Positions 33,269-43,280 of a DNA stretch of 64,000 nt are shown one piece after another. A program made the position numbers and the translations under genes. The DNA is from Polydactylus sextarius (taxonomy: Eukaryota; Chordata; Actinopteri; Polynemidae): the NCBI GenBank assembly GCA_016801845.1, contig CM028911.1, forward strand, positions 9,532,885 to 9,596,884, read 5' to 3'. The notes below the pieces were generated by a model that saw nothing but the letters and a program-made list of their open reading frames with translations, did no database searches and was not told where the DNA came from. The stretch's first letter is position 1. Each line of letters starts with the position of its first letter.

Positions 33269-34050
33269 CCAACTGACGCAAAGATGGAATGTGAGAGTTG
33301 TGATACTTCTCCATTTCTTTCCATTTCCATGGTACCTGACTAATTGGTTTAAGATAGCTGCTGTCAAATCTAAGTGGACCTGTTAAGAGCAGCATATGAT
33401 TTGCTCACACTGGTCTGATGATTATGGGTAAAACATTAATTTCAGATTTCAATTTCAATTTGACTGCAAAATTTATGCCACCATTTGATTTGTGGGGGGA
33501 AAAAAATACTCATCTTTAAGTGTTTTTATAGCAACGGGGAGGTTGATTAAATTACGTAACTGAATTGAATATAACCTGTGATTAAGCCTGCTTTATTATT
33601 TATTTTGTATAATGTTTTAAATCTTTTGTTGTTTCACAAACAGAGTGAGATATTTCTACGGCCGAGCATACTGAACACAAATGACACCTGCGGTATGCTC
33701 TCTCCCTGTTTGAATAGAAAGCGGCATTGACTGATTGATATTGTAATTCTTGCTGTGAAGTAATGTTTTACAGCATGCGTAAAGACAGATCTGTATAGCC
33801 CTCCCTGCCGAGCACCTTTCTTCTGTATGGATCTGCCGAGTGCTGAGGACTGGTTAAATGCTGTCAATCATTGATTTTTCCCTCTGACAGCAGAGTGATG
33901 GCTGTGGTGATTGAAGGAGTCAGGGTTTTGTCTTTCTCCCCTGTGCTGCAAGGATTCAAGCGAGAAATCCTCACACCTTCTAAGCCAGCCCATCACCTCC
34001 CTCCTCCTTCTTTCCCTTCTTTCCCACTCCCCCTTTCTCTCCCTCTTTTA
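33263..34050. other. Non-coding stretch with a 30-bp local duplication
   Basis: A diverged direct duplication is visible: TCTGTAT plus CCTGCCGAGCAC (33790-33815) against TCTGTAT plus TCTGCCGAGTGC (33822-33843). TGACTGATTGATATTG near 33728 is PBX/HOX-like. A pyrimidine tract occupies about 33975-34050. No gene is seen. Confidence 0.5.
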
Positions 34051-34480
34051 ACAAATGGGCATCAACAGGCCATGAAATAATCAATGCTGATGATCCATCT
34101 TGGAGCCTGTCGATATGTTAATGAGCACGCCTCATCGTTATTGCTGCCGGGTCATAAATCACTGCCTCTTACCAGAATGCACAGCAGCTGGTGCAGCAAA
34201 CCCCAGGCCAGGAATAAAACACTGTCTTTTAACGATTAATGTCCAAACATTCTGCTGCCCTGTGCCTTGATTGTTTTCAGATGCCAAAAAAGTAGGACGG
34301 ATTGTAAATCAATAAAACAATAAGACAAAGTGTTTTAATAAAAGGAGAGGTTGCGAGTAAATCATTGCAGTGCTCCATTTAGCACTGCTTCCTGGGTAAG
34401 GAATAATTGGATACCTGGTACCCAGAAGTCATTTTTAAGGTTATAAATGCTTGTGTCGGCCAGTAGTGAGAAGCAGGCTA
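34051..34480. promoter_or_regulatory. Strong-looking candidate conserved non-coding element
   Basis: 430 bp without repeats. Words include AAATAATCAATGCTGATG near 34075, ATGTTAATGAGCACG near 34114, GGGTCATAAATCACTG near 34149, AACGATTAATG near 34231, AGGAATAATTGG near 34399 and TTATAAATGC near 34441. CpGs are retained at several places. Even spacing of homeodomain-like cores with mixed GC words is the texture of vertebrate developmental enhancers. Conservation cannot be seen here. Confidence 0.4.
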
Positions 34481-34749
34481 GCTTGCAGCTGTACATTTTT
34501 CAAATCTGCTTTTTTAAGGGACCTGAGCAAAGAAGAGGGAGGGTTTAGTGGCTGTTTGTTTCACAATGAGAAATGAAAAGATAACATGTTTGCATTGAGT
34601 ACACTGTAAATCATTATGATGAGATGGTGGAAAGAGAAGCTTTATTATTTCCTTATTTCCTGAGCCTGAAATGTTATACTTTATTCTAATATATTGAGTA
34701 CAGCTCCCTCATATAAACTCAATGTCCATTACATAGTGTATTACACATT
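34481..34749. other. Non-coding stretch
   Basis: Ordinary sequence with no gene or repeat family recognised. Confidence 0.45.
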
Positions 34750-34773
34750 GTGTGTGTGTGTGTGTGTGTGTGT
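34750..34773. repeat. (TG)n microsatellite
   Basis: Perfect TG run of about 24 bp. Confidence 0.96.
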
Positions 34774-35250
34774 TGTTCTGATGCACTTACTTTACAATTC
34801 TCTTACCACAATGTCTTACAGGTATTTTTATACCCAAACAATATTTGATTTTTTAAGTCTGTGTGTAGTTATTTGTATTGCAATAAAATGAAATCTAATA
34901 ATATTGTGGTTTATACACTTTTTAACATACTTATGGTGAATAAAAATATGTATTTTTCTCTGCATCAAAACATACAAAACAAATATGTTATTAGAGTTTC
35001 TTTGTGGTAACGTACTGTAGACCTGAATTTAGTGTTTTATGTGGGTTAATTGTGTGTAATATATCTGTAGCCAGTATTAATGTGCAAATATTGTGGTGTT
35101 TAATGCCATAAATGACACAATGGTTCTTAGCAATGTTGCACTAAAGCAGCTCAAAACTGTCTTAAATTGTGAGACAACTTCCTGGTCTACGTGTAGATTA
35201 GTGTCCCACAGGGAAGTAGCTTGGGTCCATTTGTTTTCCATTTGTTTTCC
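34774..35250. other. Non-coding stretch
   Basis: AT-rich. It ends with a direct repeat CATTTGTTTTCC (35229-35240 and 35239-35250) leading into a T run. No gene is seen. Confidence 0.5.
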
Positions 35251-35270
35251 TTTTTTTTTTTTTTTTTTTT
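35251..35270 (+). repeat. T20 homopolymer
   Basis: The longest T run in the window. It is preceded by two copies of a CATTTGTTTTCC word. No retroposon body is recognised on either side. Confidence 0.94.
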
Positions 35271-35352
35271 GATTCTGTTTGATTAGATAAAGTTTAAGTT
35301 TGAATGTGAAATGAAGTTAAATGTTCAAACTCTACAATAAATGCAATAGTCA

Positions 35353-35378
35353 AATAATAATAATAATAATGATAATAA
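35353..35378. repeat. (AAT)n trinucleotide repeat
   Basis: About six perfect AAT units, one G interruption at 35371, then two more units. Confidence 0.93.
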
Positions 35379-37458
35379 AACTGTAATCAGAAGACTTTGA
35401 TGTGTCGGCTTGTAGGTCATGCAGACTCTTGTCTGTTCAAATCAAAGTGGATCACTTTGGAATAACACCCTTGTTTGGTTTTAATATTGCTATTAACTGT
35501 AGTATCAGTCGTGTGACCTTGTGCTCAATGAGCTTCAGTCAGGCTTGTAGATTGCAGTATAACCTCTATGTATGTCTCTACTGGACCTCTCAGAGCTGAA
35601 CAGTTTTATGTACTAGCCCTTGGACATCCTGCAGATGATGAATCATAAAACCAAGCGTTTATAGCAAAACGGGGATACTGTCTATATGAGTACTTTCTCA
35701 TGGATGTGTCCTCACAATGTCAACATTGGTATTAAGCCGCTGTGCCACCTCAATTGTAGAAACGCTGTATTCAAAGAAAGCTTTCCACTGTAACCCAGTG
35801 CAGCAACATTCTTTCTTTTGTTGCATAGTAACACGGTACTTGTCAGTGTTTGTCAATTTGGATTTATCTACATAAGTTGAATGTCATTGTGGTGACAAGA
35901 AGGCTTGTTTCAAGAGGAATAAATGTGGAGCATGACAGGTGTTTTGTTTTGTGCGGCTGTAAATCTTTCTCTTGATTGTAAACTAGTACATAGGGAAAAC
36001 ACAGCTGTACATGCTCACTCTGTTGTTTTCTACTTCACACACTCGCTAATACACCCAAAACACGACTATAGCCAAGGATCCTCTCTTTGGTTTATAGAAC
36101 TAGATAGCATGTGCGTGCATTGGACATTCCAATTTATTTACAGGAACTGAATTTACTTCAGACTCTGACAGCTTGAATTCCTGTGGCCCCTGTAGGGCCT
36201 AAATCATACTTGCGATATAGTGCAGCTCTGCATTTTTTCTCCCTTAGTGCTAAGTATTATAATGATGAATCTGCTACTCTGGCTTATGCCAGCTCTAGGC
36301 GGACATAACAGCAGTTGTTTAAGTTTTCCAAAATAAATAGAGAATATTTCAATGGAGACAGATAGCAGAGAGAAGCCTGGGAAATGGCATAGTTTGACTT
36401 GTGGAAGTTGCCTTTCTAAATTGTTTTTATTGCCAAGATAAGGAACATTAACTCCAGATGTCAAAGAAAGTAAATAATATATCAGTCGGCTGCAATAAAT
36501 GCCATGTGCTGAAGAACCAAATGGAGATTTTTATCCCTTGTAAATGTCATCTATCAATATCTGCATTCTTTCACCAATCTTCAATGTCCATATCCACACA
36601 CATAACCAACCATCCATATCAAATATTATTTGTATCCCCCCTTGGTTTTCAGATCACATCTGTGTCAAACTATTTCAGAACAGATGGGCTCTGTGCATCT
36701 GGTTATTAGGGTAAACTTCTTGATTTGCAACATGTAATTTCTTTATACATAACTGCCATTTGACATGGGGTGTTAAAGGGATGGGTTAGGGTTAGGTTAA
36801 AGGGATGAAGGTTAACCTTCAGTGGCACATTCTGGATATTCATGATTGGATTGAGTGTTTTACTGTATTTATGTATCATGTGGGAGTTACATTTCTGGTG
36901 CTGCTGTGTTAAAATATTTTCCGAGAAGAAGTAATACATGTTTCTCTCTGAGATGTCTTTTATCTCCAGAGGTCAAAAATAGGAATGGGGGTTATAAATA
37001 ATTTATGTAAAATTGTCATGCGTTAGTGAAATGATCATTTCATTGTGATGAAATCATCTTCACATAATGCAGTTGAAAAAACAAGGCTAATCTACTGCTT
37101 ACTAGTGAACGATTATTTAAAAGGTCAAGAATTAACTTATTCTTTCACTTTGCTAAACATTGTGACAGAAGATACAAATGGTGTGCCAAATCCACTCAGT
37201 GCCTTTGGTGTAGCTGCTAAGATGCAATTCATCCTATGTTAATAATAGCAGACATTGGGGAATAATTCAGACTTTTGTAAAGTGAAGGGAAATAAATAAC
37301 ACAATGTAATAATTCATTGTATATTAATTGTGTATATATTATAATAATGTAATTGTCAGGCTTTTGCAGCAATGTGCTTAACCCTACTACACAATGTATT
37401 TACTCCTGGTTGTAGTGCAGTGCAGTATAATACATACATGGTAGTAACATTAAATCAA
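35379..37458. other. Non-coding stretch
   Basis: 2 kb with no recognised gene or repeat family. A GGGTTAGGGTTAGGTT word at 36783-36798 resembles telomeric repeats but has fewer than three units. The longest open frames are 86 codons or shorter. Confidence 0.5.
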
Positions 37459-37486
37459 TATGATAGCAGCCTCGACTGCTATCATA
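37459..37486. other. Perfect 11-bp inverted repeat with 6-nt loop
   Basis: TATGATAGCAG (37459-37469) pairs exactly with CTGCTATCATA (37476-37486) around CCTCGA. It would form a stable hairpin in RNA. As DNA it could be a symmetric binding site. It is too short to be a microRNA precursor by itself. Confidence 0.7.
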
Positions 37487-37812
37487 GTGATCTTGACTAT
37501 TAGTTTGACAAATAAAGTCATGAAATGCTTTTGTGAGCGCAATATTTTTTAAATTTGAAAGCGTAATGGTGTTTAGAACTTCAGTCATTTACTGGCATTC
37601 TTCTACTTTAATATAAGCAAGTGCTTTCCTGAGACTAATGGTAATATCTCTTCATGGACAAAACAAGTCTCTCAGTTCAGTGTGTTCCACTGAAATGAGA
37701 ATTAAAGTGTGATCTTAAGGATTGGAATGAACTTTTAAAGTAAAATCCTCATAGATTTCCATTAGAATTGTGAAGATGGAGAGAATGACAACATCAACAC
37801 CTGCCTGTACAT

Positions 37813-37861
37813 GCTGACCTCTGTGGAAAAAAAACTCCACACCGGTACACCTGAGGTCAGC
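37813..37861. other. Hairpin-forming nested inverted repeat (AGGTCA half sites)
   Basis: GCTGACCTC (37813-37821) pairs with GAGGTCAGC (37853-37861). Directly inside, TGTGGA (37822-37827) pairs with TCCACA (37836-37841). The 15 paired bases enclose an A-rich loop, with an 11-nt bulge on the 3' side. Each outer arm contains a nuclear-receptor-type half site, TGACCT or AGGTCA, in everted orientation. It lies at the left edge of the candidate element 37862-38230. Confidence 0.6.
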
Positions 37862-38230
37862 GGCCTAATAATTTGCTAAAGCATCTTTTGAGTTTGCACA
37901 TAATTTAGGCTTTATGATATTAATGAGGATATGTGCTTATTAGGGTTCCTGGGAATAGCTGTTGATAGGAACAATCTGGAAGGAGTGAAAAATGATTTAA
38001 CACGCTCAGCAGGAGTGCAGGCTTGGCCCATTGCAGTGTGCTGCGATTAGTTCTTATTGTACAGAGAAGCAGCTTGGTGGTGTAGCACCGAGGCCGTTTA
38101 TTGCGGGATTAGTGTGATTTTGCGGCATTTGTTGTGGTGTTATACTAAATGCTAATTAGGCTCTACAACCATAATTAGAACCTTTCGCTAGACAGACCAA
38201 TTTAACTAGTACCAGTAAGAGCATCAAGAG
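37862..38230. promoter_or_regulatory. Strong-looking candidate conserved non-coding element
   Basis: 370 bp free of repeats. Words include GGCCTAATAATTTGC near 37862, ACATAATTTAGGC near 37899, GATATTAATGAGG near 37916, GTTTATTGCGGG near 38096, TGCTAATTAGGC near 38150 and ACCATAATTAGAACC near 38169. CpGs are retained (GCTGCGATTAG and CACCGAGGCCG). The TAAT-core density is the highest I noticed in the window, and the block begins at the hairpin 37813-37861. The enhancer role is inference. Confidence 0.42.
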
Positions 38231-38349
38231 GATTAACACACACACACACAATCATGCACTCACATATGCATGTGATATCACACATGCATACACAAACATC
38301 TCACCTTATAATTACACTCTTGCTAACTTTCAGCCAAGACAAATGTGTA

Positions 38350-38403
38350 GGGGTGGGGTGGGGATGGGGGGTGGGGTGGGGGGGGGGGGGGGGGGGGGGG
38401 GGG
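38350..38403 (+). repeat. G-quadruplex-type G tract ending in G26
   Basis: G runs of 4 to 6 separated by single T or AT (38350-38376) pass into 26 consecutive G (38378-38403). Five or more G4 runs with one- to two-base loops are a textbook G-quadruplex arrangement. The homopolymer length is unlikely to be accurate in an assembly. Confidence 0.93.
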
Positions 38404-39164
38404 TGCAGAGGCTATTTTCCTCTAATATGTTAATCATTCCTTTGTTCTTGTGAGATTTTCGAAAGTGTGTGTGGTCTTAATGGGTCTTTTATTGAGTACA
38501 CTGAGTTTAAAAAAGTGTCTTAAATAGAGATAAATGCAGGTAGGAATTGCTATGACATGGAACATTTTGTTCAGTTACTATTGGCAGGTCTACACTTTTA
38601 AAAAGCCTTCAGCGCGGGTCATACGGTAAATGTTTTTTCCCCCTCAACAAACTCTTGCACTCACATGCAAATGTGCAAATGTGTATCCAGAAGCTTGTGA
38701 AAAAACATTTTCAGTCAATGTAACTGCCTTGTATTCATCAACCCTGCTGTCTCTCATGATACGGAGGATCAAAGTGCAGCATGCACATCAGTCTGCAGCC
38801 TTGCCTGCCAGTCAGGCCTGCATGTTGCCGTGGCGTCAGTGGCATGGCATTCTCCTTTGGCTTGCACATTAAACCGGCGGCTATGGGCAGCGTTCCTGCC
38901 TCTCACAGCAGACATACTTCTCAATCATCCACTGACACACAGTTGGACAATGTTTAAACACATAGCTGAGCAAACAGGCTCCAGTGGGTTTTTACTATGC
39001 CTGCTCAACCCAAAGATGACTTTCTTACTTGTCTTTGATTTACTTGTCAGTATTGAAGGATAGTGATTTTATTTTCTTGTGGAAGAAGTGTCAATAACAT
39101 TATATCTCAAATGACCACAAACTGAAACTGAGAAAGGATACCCAAGGATGTCTTGTATTACACA
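38404..39164. other. Non-coding stretch
   Basis: Contains an octamer ATGCAAAT at 38665-38672 within the direct repeat ATGCAAATGTGCAAATGTG. No gene is recognised. Confidence 0.5.
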
Positions 39165-39485
39165 GAAATACAAGACAATACATACAACAATATAAAGATG
39201 CTAAAATAAAAGTAAAAATACTGCTTTTGGAGTACAAGTATTTTATTCATTATATTATTATTATTTTGCATGTGATGTTTGAATCAACAAAGCAACCAGT
39301 AACCATGGATAACAAGTGGACTAGAAGTGTACAATGTTACCCTTTAAATCTAAATGTAATGAGATGAACGTGGTAACATAAAATAGAAGATAATATAAAA
39401 AAAAAAAAATATTCAGGTTAAGGACAAATACCTCAAAATTCTTCTACTACTTGTACTACTTGTAAATTCTGTTCCACCCCAGCAC
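39165..39485 (+). repeat. Diverged teleost interspersed repeat ('tacctcaaaatt...ttccacc' type)
   Basis: Several words match, in the same order, an interspersed sequence I know from many teleost genomes: AAGTAAAAATACTGC near 39211, AATGTAATGAGATGAACGTG near 39353, ACATAAAATAGAAG near 39375, ACAAATACCTCAAAATT near 39424, then GTACTACTTGTAAATT and GTTCCACCCC to 39480. The copy is old: it has scattered substitutions and an A13 expansion near 39399. I do not know the formal family name. The match is from memory of the typical wording, not from a search. Confidence 0.6.
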
Positions 39486-41287
39486 CTGTAGCTGTAGTAC
39501 AAGAACTACTACTGCAAACATGAACATTGCCGTTTTGCACACAATTGCTTCTGCAGATTTATTATTAGTGTTAGCACATGAATAATACATTTTTAAATCC
39601 TGTAGCTAAATTACTGTTGGCAGTTGGTGCATTGGTGTTCTCGAAACTCGACGTGCTACAGGAGTTTGGAGAGAAGATTTTCTGGGAAGCAGTGAGTCAC
39701 TAAGAGATTCTTGAAGATGTAGAGGGATTCTTCTGCTGTGGCACCATGTAGGGGCTTATTACACCTTTAGTGAACCTTGTGTGTAAGGATGGGTTCTGGA
39801 TCATCTGAAGGATTTTCACAGTGCATGAAAGCAGGTGCACCAATAGGAGATCAGTATGGCCTGTACCAAGAGCCGGGTGGTACCAAGATTCAGACAAGGC
39901 CTCATTTTTTTGTTGTTGTAAATTAAAATAAGCACAACCAGGAGGACGGTTATTGTACTGTTCTTATTGTGCAATTTCTTGAGAATCAACATCTCAATAA
40001 CAAGGAGGACCACCATGGCAGAACAAACACAGACACTGTTATGTTACTAATGCTTCTGATTCTACATCACCTTCATGCTATCTGAATTCGTTATTATGCT
40101 GCCTTAGTTTCAAATCAGAGCAGTATGGGATCTCATGTTTTTCAAATGATTTGTTCATGGTGGCTGATGACAATACAATCTGTAGCAAATCTTTTTCTTC
40201 CTCTTCTTCTTTCCTCTGGCAAACTAGGCACAGTCTGCGCACTGCTGCCTCCCACTGGTGTAGTTACCTGTAAAGTGCTCAAAATGGCAACAGGTGGTGC
40301 TTCCAAAACCACATTTTGCCACCATGTTGAGACACACACACACACACCAGATTCACAAGGTGAAAACAATAGCAGCCACACTGTTGCGGCTGGTAAAAAT
40401 AAATGCTATCCCATGCAGCTACACATGGACTGTCAGTAGCAGATGCTTCAGCTAAGTACAGATATCCACTTTAATGATCACTTTGAGCACAGACAGGACA
40501 GAAACTGCAAGTCAGCCCACTAATTCATCTGCAGTATTTGTGTTGACAAGACATCGGCCTGATATCTGCAGACAGCTGCTAGCTAGTGTTAGCTTTCCGG
40601 GAGGGATACACCGAATAAAGTAGAGTAGAGTGCACATAAGTGTTCAGTTGACTTCATGGCCATCGTAGCCATAGATAATACCCTCAACAAACACAAACAG
40701 AGCTCATATCAGATCAGTACAGAGTCTTTTTTCAGTCTGTCCCCGCCTTGTCTCTCTGTGAGATAACTGACCATCCTGATACCTGTGCCCTATGGTTGTC
40801 TCCAGCTTGAGCCATTGGCAACACTGCCCCCTACAATTTCCAGTGGCACTGCTCTGTCTCTACTGTGTCCAAGCTTTCAGATAACGAAACAGATATGAAA
40901 TGAAATGACCACATATGGGCAGAAGACATGCTACATAACAGTATGTATTTAATGTTGCGCATAAATGAGTCATCTACTGCCGTCACATAAAATTTAGCAC
41001 AGTTGCATCTGTTAGTAAGAAAAGGTGCAATGCAAATATTGATGTTGGTCTTTTAAGTATTAACTTTGAAACATTCAAATGATTTTTTTTTTAAATCCAC
41101 AGCACTGTTAGATTAGTAGTTAGCATATTTTGCTGGGTGTCACATGAAGAATCAAATATGTTACCAAAAGATAATGTGCATTGCAACATTAACATTGATG
41201 TTGATGTGTGGTGTTGGTGATTGATGCATTTATGTCTGATGACTCATCACACTTATTGTTCCAAAAGCCATCATTCACTCTCCTTGA
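39486..41287. other. Non-coding, possibly old-repeat-derived stretch
   Basis: This sequence lacks enhancer-like texture. It contains words such as CTGCTGCCTCCCACTGG (near 40240), ATTTTGCCACCATGTTGAG (near 40313), GCTGCTAGCTAGTGTTAGC (near 40575) and ACACTGCCCCCTAC (near 40820), which resemble wording of fish transposon remnants. No terminal repeats or coding frames are recognised, so the repeat origin is only a suspicion. Confidence 0.3.
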
Positions 41288-41295
41288 GCCGTGAC

Positions 41296-41340
41296 AGAGA
41301 GAGCGAGGGAGAGAGAGGGTGGTGGAGTGGTGGGAGGGGT
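41296..41340. repeat. GA/GGGA purine tract
   Basis: 45 bp of almost pure purine (AGAGAGAGCGAGGGAGAGAG, then GGTGG-type sequence). It is one of the few clear plus-strand purine tracts in the window. Confidence 0.85.
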
Positions 41341-43029
41341 GACCTAAGATGCACTAAGATACTGTATATGTAAATACATTTATTATTTATATAACCTAGG
41401 CGTCAGAGACTGCTATTGTTGTCTGAGAACACATTGAGCTTTTGGCTACAGCCTTGGGGCCTTTTGTAGAACACTTTATCATGTTTTTAGCCCTCATGAA
41501 TAATTAAAAACTTAAATTACTTGCCATGTACAAAATTCATATGCTGGAGGTTGGGGGGAAAAGATACATGAAAATTAATTTTCTTTTCTCTAAGAGTGTG
41601 ACGGGAAATCAATTAATCTTGATGTATTATTTCATGCAGGGCAGGGTAGCAGCAGCAGCAGAGAGAGTGGCTACAGCTGTTCTCATTGGAGAGGCCATAT
41701 ATTATACTTGGCGGCTTTGACAGCTTCTGAAGGAAAGGGCTGAAGGATATCAGGCAGGTGAAGCAACTGTAAAAAAAATATATTAGGGAATACAAACTGT
41801 TTCCAGGGACTGTTATAAACTGTACAGCAGGAGGAAAGCATTATTGAATTAATTTTTTAGACTCTATTCCTAAAAGCTGTTGTCACTCCTAGCTGACATT
41901 ATTAATGACGTTCCCTTTCAAAACATCATGTTCATTTGATTAACTAGTCATATGTTTTTGTCCCCCTATCTGCGATTTATTTTCCTGTGTCTCCTCTTGC
42001 CATTTTTGGGGTGTAAGGGGAATTGAGATTTACCACCCGTCAGATAAATGTGTCCAGGTAATATAACACTGGGGATAGAGTGACAGAGCTATTTACTGCC
42101 TGCTTTAAAGTTTTATAACTTGTCACAGTTTGTAACTTGTTGTCTGTACCTCCCCAATTTCTCGACACGGTGTCTGTAAATAGAAAATTGTACATAGAAA
42201 TGATCACTCTTTTGAGAGGAGAAGCTGAGAAATCTGAAACCGGTAACAGAAAATTATGGTTAATGGAGGAATAATCCAGTGGCGGATTGACTCAAAACAT
42301 GGACTACTGTCTTTTCCCAAGAAGAAAAAAAATCATCTTTTAGGAAAGAAACATAACACAACACAAACATATTGTAAAACTTTGTCACCTTTGTAGAAAT
42401 GTATACAAGAAACAAGTTGAACATTATCCTGTTGGCACCGCTTTCCTTTGCTGACATTTAATCATAGTTTTACGAGAACTTTTTCCAAAGTGATGTGCAA
42501 ACTGTTAGAAGTCAGTCATGTCACCTACTTAATGAAAGAGGGATTACCAGCCTGCCAGCTGTGACTGCCGTTGAGTGACAAGTAAAATGTGTCATGTCAC
42601 TTTGCAGTGATGTGTTTGTCAAGAGGATGTTTTTGGCCAAACTGTTTCATTCTACCTGTGATATAATGAGCAGTAAAATAGAGAGATGACTTAAGATTTA
42701 GTGGATGATTGTGTGTGCAGGTTCTTGAAGTCTTAAAATGTGTTAAACCCTTTATACAAATACCAAAAGTCCTTAAAATAAACCTCAGTGAATTCATTAG
42801 GTCTTAATTTGAGAAGAAGCATTTAAGTTGAGTTTGTTCTTGGAAGAAATAAAAGAAAAAGAATTACATGGAGGGACTGAGAGAGCAGTTTATTGTCTCT
42901 TAGTTAAAAGGTTGGCACTGTTTCTCCAGTTTCCCTGGGAGAGGTGCATATTCTGCTCTGCTATAAATTCCATTCCATTTATGAACAGATTTCACTGGTC
43001 AACAAGACTGGTAATCAACAATCAGTAAA
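41341..43029. other. Non-coding stretch
   Basis: Includes TTTATTATTTATATAACC near 41378, TCATGAATAATTAAAAAC near 41494 and GCAGCAGCAGCAGAG near 41648. The first two are TAAT-rich and may be regulatory. No coding region is recognised. Confidence 0.45.
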
Positions 43030-43280
43030 CATCTGTTACTATCTATTAATAACCTGGCATTACAGATTTACGGCCGGCCCGACGGCTGGTGAAAATGTAT
43101 TTCTGCCACTGACGAGGGGCAGCTTGGAACGGGCGGCCAATGCCATTTGTAAATGTGAGACAAATTAGAGAGCAGGAGACAACTAAATTAAAAAGCCAAA
43201 TGACCGAGGCCAGATGGAGCTCAATATAACAAATGGAACAAGTTGTGGAGGTGCCAGTTGTACAGACGCTGAGGGACACT
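43030..43280. promoter_or_regulatory. Weak candidate regulatory block
   Basis: Repeat-free block with CTATTAATAACCTGGC near 43043, then CpG-retaining TTTACGGCCGGCCCGACGGC near 43067 and GAACGGGCGGCC near 43127. The GGCCGGCC palindrome with flanking CpGs is unusual for this CpG-poor window. Function is not known. Confidence 0.28.

Noticed and set aside
36783..36798. Telomere-like GGGTTAGGGTTAGG
   Set aside because: Fewer than three units, so it is not an interstitial telomeric array.
40220..40860. Possible DNA-transposon remnant
   Set aside because: Some words look like fish transposon wording, but no terminal inverted repeats, target duplications or ordered consensus match could be established.
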